This document shows positions 23,901 to 31,761 of a stretch of DNA of 64,000 nt, piece by piece. Source of the stretch: Axinella damicornis. Taxonomy: Eukaryota; Porifera; Demospongiae; Axinellida; Axinellidae. The notes under the pieces are model-generated. The model was not told where the DNA came from. It saw nothing but the letters and a program-made list of their open reading frames with translations, and ran no database searches. The stretch spans positions 10,240,038 through 10,304,037 of the forward strand of contig OZ007517.1 in NCBI GenBank assembly GCA_963931865.1, read 5' to 3'. The translations under genes were made by a program, and so were the position numbers. The stretch's first letter is position 1, and each line of letters begins with the position of its first letter.

Positions 23901-26900
23901 TCTTGCGTCATGCATTAATTCAATTAGAAATTTGATTGGGGCAAGCATGAGCGCAAGTCCACGTTTTGTTCATCACCATTCCATAATTTGATTCAAAACA
24001 CAAACGACTCACCATTGCGGAGACTGTCTGACTGAGACACCAACTATCAATGGTCTACTTCAACAAGGCCACAGAGACTTGGAGCTGGAGACGGTCTGAC
24101 TGAGACACGAGCTATGAACAGTCTTAGAGACAACAAGAACAGTCTTAGAGACAACAAGAGGCTGTCAGGCAGTCCGTGCAACAGTTCCACACGTGACAAG
24201 CAAATTTGTGCAGATGCATGTTGGCACAAGTGTACATGCCTGAATGTAATATGATTTCTGTTGCCTCAGTCATGTGCATGCGAATACTCCTAGCCTCGTT
24301 CCCAGGCCCCGCGCAGCTTTTCGTCGCTTACAAGTACAATACGGATTCACGCGTGGAAGAGCCTGGGAACGAGCATTGCACTCGCCCCTCAATGTGATAC
24401 ATGCTCCTAGTTAGTGCATATATTAGTGTTCACTTTGCAGGTCCAGAACCAGACCTTCCAAAAATTTACTAAACTAGCAGTATTTGTTCAACCGATCGAG
24501 TAATAGCTTTTAACACGACTTGCAGGCTCCAATTTATAGTCAGGTGTGCTCTGCAACGCTTGTGGGTTTCAGCGGTCAGCAATGAATCTGTTATGAGGGC
24601 ATGGGAGTGTATTCATTCAACCAAGTGTGTATTCATGGAATGCTGTCTCTTTGGACACAAAGATGAGCAGTTTAGGTGAAATACACTTTATGGACAAAAT
24701 GGCTTGTGTGTGCCTCACTCCGTGTAAACTATTGGAACAAAACTACACCTCTATACCAGTGATGGTACAATCATCTGTATTACCAACAAGCATAACTCAC
24801 CCACGCTGTCGTCCATCTCCTTGAGCAAGCTGGAGGCATGTGTGATGTACTCTGGGGTCAAGTACACCAAGCGATAGACACCCCTGCAGAAACGAGATAC
24901 CACCAAAAACTGAGCTTCCAAGATCTCTGTACGAACACAATCACGGATGTGCCCAGGGCAGTTGTTTTGGCCCCGTTGTGCCACAAATGGGGCGGGGCAG
25001 TGGAGTTTTTTTTTTGAGAGAATGAGGTACGTTTTTGTGCCAAACCTGGCAGCTATGCTGGCCAACGGCTGAGTCGACTGGCAGCTGAGCCGACCGGCAG
25101 CTAAGCCAGCCAACGCTGAGCTGACCGACGGCTGAGCCGACCGGCAGCTGAGCTGACCAGCAGCTGAGCAGACCGTAGACCTTGGCGAATTATGCTCAAA
25201 ATTGTCCTATTATGCTATGCTCCAATGCTCTTACCTGTTTCAATTATGCTTCCAAGATGTGTTTATTATATGCTCTTATGCTTCCACCTTACCATAATTC
25301 GCCAAGGCCTAGCCGACCGGCAGTTGAGCCGACCGGCAGCTGAGCCGACCGGCAGCTGAGCTGACCCGGCAGCTGAGCCGACCCGGCAGCTGAGCCGACC
25401 CGGCAGCTGAGCTGACCCGGCAGCTGAGCCGACCTGGCAGTTGAGCCGACCGGCAGCTGAGCCGACCGGCAGCTAAGCTGGCCGATGGCTGAGCCGACCG
25501 GCAGCTGAGCCGACCGGCAGTTGAGCCGACCGGCAGTTGAGCCGACCCGGCAGCTGAGCCGACCGGCAGTTGAGCCGACCCGGCAGCTGAGCCGACCGGC
25601 AGCTGAGCCGACCCGGCAGCTGCATATGCATGCAAACTCTGGAGGGAGTTTTACCTGAGAATTCCGGACATTGCTGCAGACTTGGAGCTCTGGGCGGAAC
25701 CAAGGAACACAGCTGGGATTCCCTTCACACTGCAGAGCATACCATACGCACATTACAACACACAGTCATGCTTTGTACGCATGCTTCTACACAGAACTCC
25801 GTTGACCAGCACTATATAGCACAGCTGCACTGCACTGACTAGGTATGACCAGTCTTGCAAGAAAGTACTAGAATCTTGAACAAACCTTCTCCTTGTAAGA
25901 ATCTTGCATATATTATTATAGACATTTTGTCACAGTGTTGTGCTGAATGTGCAAGATTCTAGCAGGACCCTCTTGCAAGATCTTGCAGAATCTTGGAAGA
26001 CGACAGCCATTTTCTTGCAGTGCAAGATTCTAGCAAGACCTTGCAAGGTCTTGCAGAATCTTGGCAGACGACAGCCATTTTCTTGCAGTGCAAGATTCTA
26101 GCAAGATCTTGCAGAATCTTGGCAGACGACAGCCATTTTCTTGCATGAAAGCGTGCAAGATTCTAGCAAGACCTTGCAAGATCTTGCAGAATCTTGGCAG
26201 ACGACAGCCATTTTCGTGCAGTGCAATATTCTAACAAGATCTTGCAGAATCTTGGTAGACGACAGCCATTTTCTTGCAGTGCAAGATTCTAGCAAGACCT
26301 TGCAAGATCTTGGAAGCTAGACGACAGCCATTTTCTTGCATGAAAGCGTGTAAGATTCTAGCAAGACCTTGCAAGATCTTGGAAGCTAGACGACAGCCAT
26401 TTTCTTGCATGAAAGTGTGTAAGATTCTAGCAAGACCTTGCAAGATCTTGCAGAATCTTGGTAGATGACAGCCATTTTCTTGCAAGAAAGCGTGCAAGAT
26501 TCTAGCAAGACCTTGCAAGATCTTGCAGAAACTTGGAAGACAACAGCCATTTTCAGATTCTAGCAAGATCTTGCAAGATCTTGTAGAATCTTGGTAGATG
26601 ACAGCCTTTTCTTGCAAGAAAGCAGTACAAGATTCTAGCAAGACCTTGCATGATCTTCCAGAACCTTGGAAGACGAAAGCCAAGAAGAGTGTGCAAGATT
26701 CTAGCAAGACCATGCAAGATCTTGGAAGCTAGACGACAGCCATTTTCTTGCAAGAGCAGTGCAAGATTCTAGCAAGATCTTGCAGAATCTTGGAAGACAA
26801 CAGCCATTTTCTTGCATGAAAGCGTGCAAGATTTTAGCAAGACCTTGCAAGCTAGATCTTGCAAGATCTTGGTAGATGACAGCCATTTTCTTGCAAGAAA

Positions 26901-29900
26901 GCAGTACAAGATTCTAGCAAGACCGTGCATGATCTTGCAGAATCTTGGTCATTTTCTTGCAAGAAAGCGTGCAAGATTCTAGCAAGACCGTGCATGATCT
27001 TGCAGAATCTTGGAAGACAACAGCCATTTTCTTACATGAAAGCGTGCAAGATTCTAGCAAGACCTTGCAAGATCTTGTAGAATCTTGGAAGACAACAGTC
27101 ATTTTCTTGCAAGAAAGTGTGCAAGATTCTAGCAAGACCTTGCAAGATCTTGCAGAATCTTGGAAGACGACAGCCATTTTCTTGCAAGAAAGTGTGCAAG
27201 ATTCTAGCAAGATCTTGTAGAATCTTGGCCATTTTCTTCCAAGAAAGCAGTACAAGATTCTAGCAAGATTCTTGCAAGATCTTGCAGAATCTTGGAAGAC
27301 AACAGCCATTTTCTTGCAGTGCAAGATTCTAGCAAGACCTTGCAAGATCTTGTAGAATCTTGGAAGACAACAGTCATTTTCTTGCAAGAAAGCGTGCAAG
27401 ATTCTAGCAAGACCTTGCAAGATCTTGCAGAATCTTGGAAGACGACAGCCATTTTCTTGCAAGAAAGTGTGCAAGATTCTAGCAAGATCTTGTAGAATCT
27501 TGGCCATTTTCTTCCAAGAAAGCAGTACAAGATTCTAGCAAGATTCTTGCAAGATCTTGCAGAATCTTGGAAGACAACAGCCATTTTCTTGCAGTGCAAG
27601 ATTCTAGCAAGATCTTGCAAGATTTTGCAGAATCTTGGAAGATGACAGCTGCAAGAAAGCAGTACAAGATTCCAGCAAGACCTGATCTTGGAATTTCTTG
27701 CAAGAATGCAGTACAAGATTCTAGCAAGATCGTGCAGAATCTTGGAAGACGACAGCCATTTTCTTGCAGTGCAAGATTCTAGCAAGACCTTGTAGAATCT
27801 TGGAAGATGACAGCCATTTTCTTGCAAGAAAGCTTGCAAGACCTTGCAAGATCGTGCAGAATCTTGGAAGACGACAGCCAATTTCTTGCAAGAAAGTAGT
27901 ATACAAGATTCTAGCAAGGCCTTCTTGCAAGATCTTGCAGAATCATGCAGAATCTTGGAAGACGACAGCCAATTTCTTGCAAGAAAGCAGTACAAGATTC
28001 CAGCAAGACCTGATCTTGGAAGACGACAGCCATTTTCTTGCATGAAAGCAGTACAAGATTCTAGCAAGATCGTGTAGAATCTTGGTAGACGACAGCCAAT
28101 TTCTTGCAAGAAAGCAGTACAAGATTCCAGCAAGACCTTCTTGCAAGATCTTGGAAGATGACAGCCATTTTCTTGCAGTGCAAGATTCTAGCAAGACCTT
28201 GCAAGATCTTGCAGAATCTTGGAAGATGACAGCCATTTTCTTGCAAGAAAGCAGTACAAGATTCTAGCAAGACCTTCTTGCAAGATCTTGGAAGACGACC
28301 GCCATTCTTCTTGCAAGTCTTGCAAGAAAGCAGTACAAGATTCGTGCAAGATACTTTTAGCCTCGTTCCCAGGCCTACTCCGTTTTCTTTTCTTTGGTTT
28401 GAATTCTGGGTAGGCCTACCCCATGCATTCACAACAGAAAATGGGGTAGGCTGGGAATGAGTCTATGTTTCTTGCAAGACTGGTCCACACTGTTATCTCA
28501 CAAGGCTCAAGTAACCGGCAATAATGACATCAGGCATGCAAGGTCCCTTCCGTGGAGCTGCTTGGGTGCTGAAGTGAGCTTTTGGTACGCACTTGAGGGC
28601 CATGACTTGATCCTCCATGAGCGAGATGAGGGGGGAGACGACCACCACCAACTTTCCACTGAACACTGCGGGGTACTGGTAGCACAAACTCTTCCCAAAA
28701 CCTGAACAGCACAACACAACATACATTGATATTGTTGTCATACTAGCGAGAGCATTCCTGCAGAATATCTGCGGTTTCTAGCATCATAATGTACAGGAAA
28801 AAGGACAGTGAGGATTTCCAGACATGGAATCGAACCCATTGAAACGTATTTGAACCATGACATATGCATGACAAGCTTATATTGTTATATTATACACAAG
28901 CGAGTATTCATCTGCGGTTTCTAGCATCATAATGAAAGGACAAAAGAACAATAAAATGTGAGGATTATGAGGGAATCAAACCAATTGAACAGCGACGTAC
29001 GTGTGACATATGCGTGACAAGCATATAAACTAGTGAGTATTCTCGTCAACATCTTCTATCGTCATAACGTACAGAAAAAAAAGGACAAACGAAAAAAGAT
29101 GTTTGCATGCGTGTGTACCTGTGGCCATGACTGCACAGTTGTCCCTACCCTCGTACAGGATGGAATAAATGATCTTCCATTGTTCACTGCGGGAGAGAGA
29201 CACCGCATGAGCCCAAGGACATAACACGCCACTTCAACAGTTGCATCAGGGAGATTACCAACAGATTACTAGAGAATACTACAATTCCATGGTGCACCAC
29301 ACTTAATATCCATAGAGATTTTACTGGAACTCTATGGTGTGCACCACACTTAATATCCAAAGAGATTACTAGAGATTTTACTGGAACTCTATGGTGTGCA
29401 CCACACTTAATATCCAAAGAGATTACTAGAGTTTACTAGACTAAGGTGTGCACCACACTTACTATCCAAAGAGATTACCAGAGATTTTACTGGAACAATA
29501 TAGTGTGCACCACACTTGAGATTACTAGAGCTTACTGGAACTCTAAGGTGTGCACCACACTTAAACCAAATATCCAAAGGCACGAAATGCCCAAATCAAC
29601 AGGCACATTTAGAGATTAGCCTCATCCCCAGGCCCCGCCCAGCTTTTGGTCAACTGCAAATGACGAAGAGCTGGGCGGGGCCTGGGAATGAGACTAATCA
29701 TAGATATGGTCTTACGGTTTGAACATGGAATGGCCAAAGTACTGCTTCAGCTTGTCAGTATGCTTCCGATCAGGCGGGGGACAACCTACAAAGATCAATA
29801 AGCTTGTCAGTATGCTTCCGATCAGGCGGAGGACAACCTACAAAGATCAGTAACAGAACTAATACAGACAGTTCCGGCGAAAGAATCACTGTTGTCACAG

Positions 29901-31761
29901 TTGTAACCTAGCAACAGTCATTAACTCACTGAATAGGACAAGACAAGAATTCGTTTAAGAACCATTCTCTGAACGTTTGTTGCGTTGCCAGCCAGCAGCA
30001 GATTTCAACCCACCATGGACTGGTACACATTCACTCATGCACTCTCACTACCCTCATTCCTAGGGCCTCCACCAACAGCTGTAAGCGACTAAAACTGTGG
30101 TGTGGTAGAGGCCGAGGAACAAGGCTTAACTCTCTCCACACACGTACCAAGCACTCTTGGATCAAAGAGGTCGGAAATGCCTGCATCTGCGGCCACATCA
30201 CTAATGATCCTCACGTGATCCACCTCCTCTACCTCATCCAGGCGATCACTCTCATCATCACTGGACAACGTTATAACTTCCTTCCCCTCAGCTTCATGTC
30301 CCAAACCGCCAGTGGAGAGATTATCTCTAGTTACAGCATCCTCATCTTCAAACCTCGAGAATGTGTCACAAAAGTCATCAGGGGAGATAAATTCTTCCAT
30401 CAGTTCGTCAAATTGTGAATCAGGGTCCGGGAATTCACGAGAAGGTGATCCAAAATCGTATCCACCTTGATCATCCATCTTCGAGTCTGAAGCAGGTGAT
30501 AGTGTCTTATTAGTGTTCACCACCAATGGAGTAGAACTTATATCTTCATGTTCTGCATTCCAACACCCAATTTCTTGGCTTTCGTCTCTCAGCGGACGTG
30601 GACCGCACAGTTCCCTGTCCCCAGGGAGAACGTTGGGAGGTGCTCCATCAGATGCAGACCTCTGCAGGCTGCACAGATCAGATGCAGACGTCTGCAGGCT
30701 GCACGGACCCATTTCCTCACCGCTTGTGGAGAACAAATCGTCAGGGTCTAGGGGAAGATCTGCTTGCAGTGGTGGCAGTTTGGGCACAGGTTCCTTGTCT
30801 GAATCCGTGGTGCTGCTTGGGCACTCGTTTGTGCTTAAGACAGACTGAGGGAAATACAAAATAACATACCATCACCATCACTCGGCATTGTTTGGTTGCC
30901 ATGGCAATGACACTTTCTGCCCAATCAATTGGTTACCTCCCATATATAGATATAGTTCAGACCGTTCCGTCTCCCATGTATGGCTCACCACATACTAAAC
31001 CATATGTAGCTAGCGATGTTCTGCAGGAGCACAGCTCATCATGCGCTCCTGTGTTCTGTCATTCTCTCAATATTATAGTTAATTAGTGCTACTCACGTGA
31101 CCCTCAACAAATCAGACGCCTCAGAATCGATCACATGACGGAGCATTAAATCGCTTAATGCACACTTTAGTGAGCATTATCTAGATAATGCACACTTTTC
31201 AAAGATCAAAGGTTGTCTCGGGTCAGTGAGTTGCACTAAGTAGTTTAGATACCAGTTTGCGGTGCATTACGGGCTTTAGTGCACTCGGGCAATCTAGTTA
31301 ACGGTCTCGGGCGGATAATGCACTCGCCTTCGGCTTGTGCATTATCTCGCCCTCGACCGTTAACTAGATTGCCCTCGTGCACTAAACCCGTATTGCACGG
31401 CAAAGTGGTATCTAAATATTACTTAGTCCTGCAACTACAAGCGAACCTTTTGTTGTTGCAGTAATAATAGGAAGGTCTCCATCGAGCTCTGCACGTTCAC
31501 CAAGATGGCTCTCCCCCTCTCCTCCACTTCCATTGCAGTCAGCACACCACTCCTGACTGCACCTCCGGCCCCCAGGCCAGACCCCTGCTGCAACTGCCCT
31601 CTTCCGGCAGCACCCATGACCAACTGAAAGCACTCCTGCACAGTGGACTGTATCCCCCGCAACTGCTCACAAACACCCCCCTGCTGCTGCTGGGAACCTC
31701 CATAACTGCTGACAATACTAGCATACCCAGTACCGTCTTCTCCACTCGCGCCTTCACTCAT
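6834..31761 (-). CDS. WRN: Werner-type RecQ DNA helicase lacking the exonuclease domain
   Basis: Thirty exons, in order of transcription: 31447-31761, 30148-30844, 29716-29785, 29119-29186, 28593-28701, 25655-25729, 24801-24883, 20898-21004, 20071-20177, 19716-19808, 18948-19030, 17980-18071, 17678-17750, 17560-17614, 17447-17500, 16911-17012, 16717-16797, 16262-16376, 16075-16130, 15719-15750, 15468-15545, 10791-10905, 10478-10679, 10049-10161, 9384-9564, 9214-9306, 8691-8787, 8064-8147, 7470-7651, 6834-6992. Total 3771 nt, 1256 aa, all phases consistent. A 3'-5' helicase for DNA repair and recombination. Domains: acidic low-complexity N terminus (1-~350); helicase with ATGFGKS (382-388) and DEAH (480-483); EIGRAGRDG; zinc-binding Cys (CRR, CCDNC); RQC winged helix with WWKAF; HRDC (from ~955); WRN C-terminal domain ([24 protein letters not shown]); basic tail ending KNKTKRFW. 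No exonuclease exons were seen. The start is the least certain part, since CAG lies just before the ATG codon. Confidence 0.93.
7217..7287. mobile_element. Mini-hairpin element with 9-bp TSD
   Basis: TAGCCTCGTTCCCAGGCC and its complement enclose a short spacer. The flanks are GCAACTGGA / GCAACTGGG, one mismatch in nine. It lies in the last WRN intron. Confidence 0.8.
7793..8031. mobile_element. MITE with TAGTGTTGGGCAATA-type ends
   Basis: The left end TAGTGTTGGGCAATAATTC and right end GTATCGCCCAACCCTAATC are imperfect inverted repeats around an AT-rich body. The end sequence resembles widespread non-autonomous hAT-like elements; that class assignment is inference. WRN intron 28. Confidence 0.55.
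8200..8690 (+). repeat. ~44-bp tandem array abutting a WRN 5' splice site
   Basis: About nine units of the type GATTACTAGAGATTACTAG plus ACTGGAGCAGCAGTC, with a longer variant that adds 'taatgagacacagcagaaactgctta'. The array reaches to about 8 bp from the donor of WRN exon 27 (exon end 8691). Confidence 0.85.
8879..8956 (+). repeat. CT-rich low-complexity tract in WRN intron 26
   Basis: Runs of CCCCTCCTCC and similar. In WRN sense this tract is purine-rich, unlike most CT tracts in the gene. Confidence 0.7.
9110..9207 (+). repeat. 20-bp tandem array fused to a WRN 5' splice site
   Basis: About five copies of GCTGAGTACAGCTCAGTACA. In WRN sense the donor of exon 26 reads GTAAGTACTGAGC and runs straight into TGTACTGAGC units, so the array seems to have grown from donor sequence. 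Confidence 0.85.
9330..9383 (+). repeat. (CA)n microsatellite forming a WRN splice donor
   Basis: An almost pure CA run ending at 9383. In WRN sense, exon 25 ends AAG and the intron begins GTGTGTGTG, so the dinucleotide repeat is itself the 5' splice site. Confidence 0.85.
9745..10030. mobile_element. MITE, GGGGTGGTCACTCC family, copy 2, with nested mini-hairpin
   Basis: The ends CAAGGGGTGGTCACTCCAAT and ATTGGAGTGACCACCCCT match copies 1 and 3. A 42-bp mini-hairpin (9793-9834) is inserted in its left arm, flanked by CGACTGGGG / TGACTGGGG, which shows that the hairpin family moved after this element. Confidence 0.8.
9793..9834. mobile_element. 42-bp mini-hairpin element
   Basis: TAGCCTCGTTCCCAGGCC, a six-base loop and the exact complement. 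The flanking 9-mers match at eight of nine positions. Confidence 0.85.
10250..10465 (+). mobile_element. tRNA-derived SINE-like sequence
   Basis: The head resembles a tRNA: GTGGTTAAAGTGCTGGACCA (A-box-like), then CCCAGATTCTAGTCCCACC (B-box-like). The body carries CCTTCGGAGGGGAAC, then 'taagccatcggtcc' and 'ggccgtcggtccc' motifs. It lies in WRN intron 23. The class is inferred from the tRNA-like head. Confidence 0.5.
10714..10757. mobile_element. 44-bp mini-hairpin element with 9-bp TSD
   Basis: TAGCCTCGTTCCC to GGGAACGAGGCTA with flanking GTCCACGGT / GTCCATGGT (one mismatch). Confidence 0.82.
10912..11065 (+). repeat. GGA-rich array acting as the polypyrimidine tract of WRN exon 22
   Basis: GGAGGGAGGAGG-type repeats. 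On the WRN sense strand this is about 150 nt of CTCC repeats ending a few bases before the acceptor TACTGCAG of exon 22 (exon start 10905). Confidence 0.85.
11225..11550 (+). repeat. 19-bp minisatellite in WRN intron 21
   Basis: About seventeen copies of GAGCTCTGGCTCCACGTCA with few substitutions. A 19-bp unit leaves all three plus frames open, so the long open frames here are a by-product of the repeat. Confidence 0.92.
12209..12222 (+). promoter_or_regulatory. TATA box of the tectonin gene
   Basis: GATATATAAAGAG lies about 100 bp upstream of the chosen ATG (12314). This is a plausible core promoter for an intronless gene inside another gene's intron; transcription probably starts near 12240. 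Confidence 0.55.
12314..13054 (+). CDS. Secreted tectonin / fish-egg-lectin-like beta-propeller protein
   Basis: A single exon of 246 aa. The ATG at 12314 was chosen because a typical signal peptide follows directly (hydrophobic core [16 protein letters not shown], cleavage near ALG-Q). The mature protein is six tandem ~37-residue tectonin repeats arranged as three pairs. Odd repeats carry WQRISG...LKHV and a C-x-K-P-C pair (CTKPC, CKKPC, CKKPC); even repeats carry GSWV...VDA...GV and end IYKRPVD or similar. Such repeats build a lectin-like propeller that binds bacterial lipopolysaccharide or glycans in other animals; an innate recognition role here is inference. The gene is antisense inside WRN intron 21 and has its own TATA box. 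A degenerate piece of a second copy lies at about 15291-15375. Confidence 0.88.
   Translation: MTSWRNTLLGLALLSAVLTPALGQWQRISGGLKHVTASVNYVWGVTSADRIYRCTKPCTGSWVSVPGGLKQVDASDEEVWGVTSANAIYKRPVDGSGSSWQRISGSLKHVSASGNGYIWGVNANDHIFKCKKPCSGSWVGVDGRLAQIDAGYDYVYGVNVLDDIYARPVDGSGSWRQIPGKLKHITAGGKDELFGVNDQSQIFRCKKPCIGHWERVEGGLSQCDASIDEVFGVNSAYGIYKRKVTI
13555..13825. mobile_element. MITE, ATATGAAGCTGGGA family, copy 1
   Basis: It begins GGTATCTCGGGCTAGGAATG and carries the inner motifs TGAATTTTGACCCAAAATCA and TGGATTATAGCCTTTGGT. The far end 'cacagcttcatatctcattc' is the inverse of the left arm. A better-preserved copy is at 33681-33961, and a third begins near 63915 and runs off the window. Confidence 0.7.
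14032..14133. mobile_element. Mini-hairpin element with 9-bp TSD, 102 bp
   Basis: The ends TAGCCTCGTTCCCAGGCTCC and its complement are flanked by GCCTCTAGC on both sides (14023-14031, 14134-14142). A second hairpin of the family follows at about 14144-14180. Confidence 0.82.
14502..14780. mobile_element. MITE, TACCGTAGTCGC family, copy 1
   Basis: The left end TACCGTAGTCGCACGTTATT and right end AATAACGCGCGACTACGGTA are inverted repeats. The interior shares the 'ggatcgaaaatggc(t/a)gagtttctg' block with a degraded relative at about 17065-17285, and a third relative occupies about 52560-52810. Confidence 0.75.
14800..15290 (+). repeat. Complex direct repeats in WRN intron 21
   Basis: Segments such as GAGTGTGTATACAAACAAAC, CATGAGTGTTGTATGTACAC and TACAATGTCCTTGGGCTG recur two to four times in the same order, showing duplication of a ~170-200-bp higher-order unit. 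Confidence 0.7.
15291..15375 (+). pseudogene. Degenerate tectonin fragment
   Basis: The segment aligns with about 12868-12955 of the tectonin gene: shared 'aactgtttg', 'cagatatttcaggtgca' against 'caaattttcaggtgca', and AAGCCGTGTA with GGA. Small indels and a stop show it is not coding. Same intron, same strand as the intact gene, so a decayed tandem duplicate is the simplest reading. Confidence 0.55.
15755..16030 (+). repeat. (GTGGGT/GTGTGGGT)n array at the acceptor of WRN exon 20
   Basis: About 270 bp of GTGGGTGGGTGTGGGT repeats, many GGG runs. In WRN sense it reads CCCACACCCA and runs directly into the acceptor CACACAG of the 32-nt exon 20 (exon start 15750). Confidence 0.9.
16408..16640 (+). 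repeat. (GGGA)n array upstream of WRN exon 18
   Basis: About 230 bp of GGGA units with occasional GGGGGG. In WRN sense it is a long CCCT tract ending about 30 nt before the acceptor of exon 18 (exon start 16376). The G-rich strand has strong G-quadruplex potential. Confidence 0.92.
17755..17855 (+). repeat. GT-rich tract at the acceptor of WRN exon 13
   Basis: TGTGTGTGGGTGTGTGAGTG-type sequence. In sense it is CA/CCA-rich and ends within about 10 nt of the acceptor TATGCAG (exon start 17750). Confidence 0.8.
17925..17976 (+). repeat. (GACA)n microsatellite at the donor of WRN exon 12
   Basis: Twelve or so GACA units. In sense the donor reads CAG/GTGCCTGTCTGTCTG, so the repeat begins inside the donor. 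Confidence 0.88.
18062..18610 (+). repeat. ~68-bp tandem array containing copies of the WRN exon 12 3' splice site
   Basis: Eight copies (starts near 18062, 18145, 18218, 18287, 18356, 18425, 18492, 18563). Each contains CACCGACGTCTGGGTGGGCA, which in WRN sense is the acceptor GCCCACCCAG followed by the first exon-12 bases ACGTCGGTGTG. Only the first copy (exon start 18071) leads into the coding sequence. Confidence 0.92.
19270..19430 (+). repeat. ~33-bp array with palindromic TGATGACATCATC core
   Basis: Five to six copies of GAGCACATGATGACATCATC plus GTCAA. The core TGATGACATCA is CRE/AP-1-like. Related fold-back pairs occur at 39690-39815, 41760-41815, 45815-45870 and 62185-62245. Confidence 0.85.
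20185..20372 (+). repeat. GGA-rich array forming the pyrimidine tract of WRN exon 9
   Basis: GGAGGGAGGAGG repeats. In WRN sense CCTCC repeats end about 8 nt before the acceptor CAAACAG of exon 9 (exon start 20177). Confidence 0.85.
20443..20878 (+). repeat. 23-bp minisatellite in WRN intron 8
   Basis: About nineteen almost identical copies of CAGACCAAACCGTGTCCTACCGG (given here as one unit: CAGACCAAACCGTG then TCCTACCGG). The array ends about 20 bp from the exon 8 donor. No spacers, so not CRISPR-like. Confidence 0.95.
21090..21262 (+). repeat. ~50-bp tandem array in WRN intron 7
   Basis: Nearly four copies of a unit containing ATTACTGGGTTATGCAAGAT and TTACAGTCAGTATCCAAGC. Related degenerate copies continue to about 21500. 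Confidence 0.88.
21571..24270. other. WRN intron 7, repeat-rich
   Basis: No coding exon was found between WRN exons 8 and 7. The stretch holds mini-hairpin copies (about 21572-21610, 21632-21677, 23431-23490), a degenerate member of the GTGACC-rich MITE family (about 21680-21910) and a larger fold-back at about 21930-22390 whose ends read TAGTCTCGGTCCCAGACC and GGTCTGGGACCGAGACTA-like. Confidence 0.6.
25074..25620 (+). repeat. 16-17-bp minisatellite in WRN intron 6, split by a MITE
   Basis: Units of GAGCCGACCGGCAGCT (with a one-base longer CCCGG version) at 25074-25172 and 25308-25620. The interruption is the fold-back element listed separately. Confidence 0.9.
25176..25308. mobile_element. 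Fold-back MITE inserted in a minisatellite
   Basis: The ends CCTTGGCGAATTATG and CATAATTCGCCAAGG are perfect inverted repeats; the body is AT-rich with repeated 'tatgct' motifs. It sits inside the GAGCCGACCGGCAGCT array. Confidence 0.78.
25950..28350 (+). repeat. 2.4-kb degenerate satellite array in WRN intron 5
   Basis: About 35 units of 60-80 bp built from GTGCAAGATTCTAGCAAGAC, CTTGCAAGATCTTGCAGAAT, CTTGGAAGACGACAGCCATT and TTCTTGCAAGAAAGC. Units contain the palindrome GCAAGATCTTGC and further self-complementary stretches, and vary by internal deletion. Long open frames on both strands result from the repeat and are not taken as genes. Confidence 0.92.
29260..29575 (+). repeat. ~55-bp tandem repeats in WRN intron 3
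   Basis: Five or so units containing GTGTGCACCACACTTAATAT and AGAGATTACTAGAGATTTTA. Part of the unit (GATTACTAGAGATTACTAG) is shared with the array at 8200-8690. Confidence 0.8.
29740..29850 (+). repeat. 47-bp duplication of the WRN exon 3 acceptor
   Basis: The block with TTGTCAGTATGCTTCCGATC, the GGCGG(G/A)GGACAACCT exon start and the acceptor sequence is present twice in tandem. The downstream (sense) copy is exon 3 (start 29785); the upstream copy has an equal acceptor but would run into a stop. Confidence 0.85.
31236..31426. mobile_element. 191-bp near-perfect fold-back in WRN intron 1
   Basis: The left arm CTAAGTAGTTTAGATACCA continues through GTGCATTACGGGCTTTAGTG and TCTAGTTAACGGTC; the right arm is the complement. 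A second, inner hairpin (GGGCGGATAATGCACTCG / TGTGCATTATCTCGCCC) forms the tip. It ends about 20 bp from the donor of WRN exon 1. Confidence 0.8.

Noticed and set aside
27204..28133. Long open frame (about 300 codons) on the minus strand within the 2.4-kb satellite
   Set aside because: Frames stay open on both strands because of the repeat composition; there is no unique domain and the stretch lies between phase-matched WRN exons.
28493..28592. Extension of WRN exon 5 through [10 protein letters not shown] to the GTGAGA at about 28507
   Set aside because: It would break the phase with exon 6; the GTGCGT donor at 28592 joins to [13 protein letters not shown], which matches the family, and keeps all downstream frames.
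29240..29570. Shared GATTACTAGAGATTACTAG with 8200-8690 as evidence of a recent segmental duplication
   Set aside because: Only the short core is shared; flanks and unit structure differ, so a common short repeat seed is enough.
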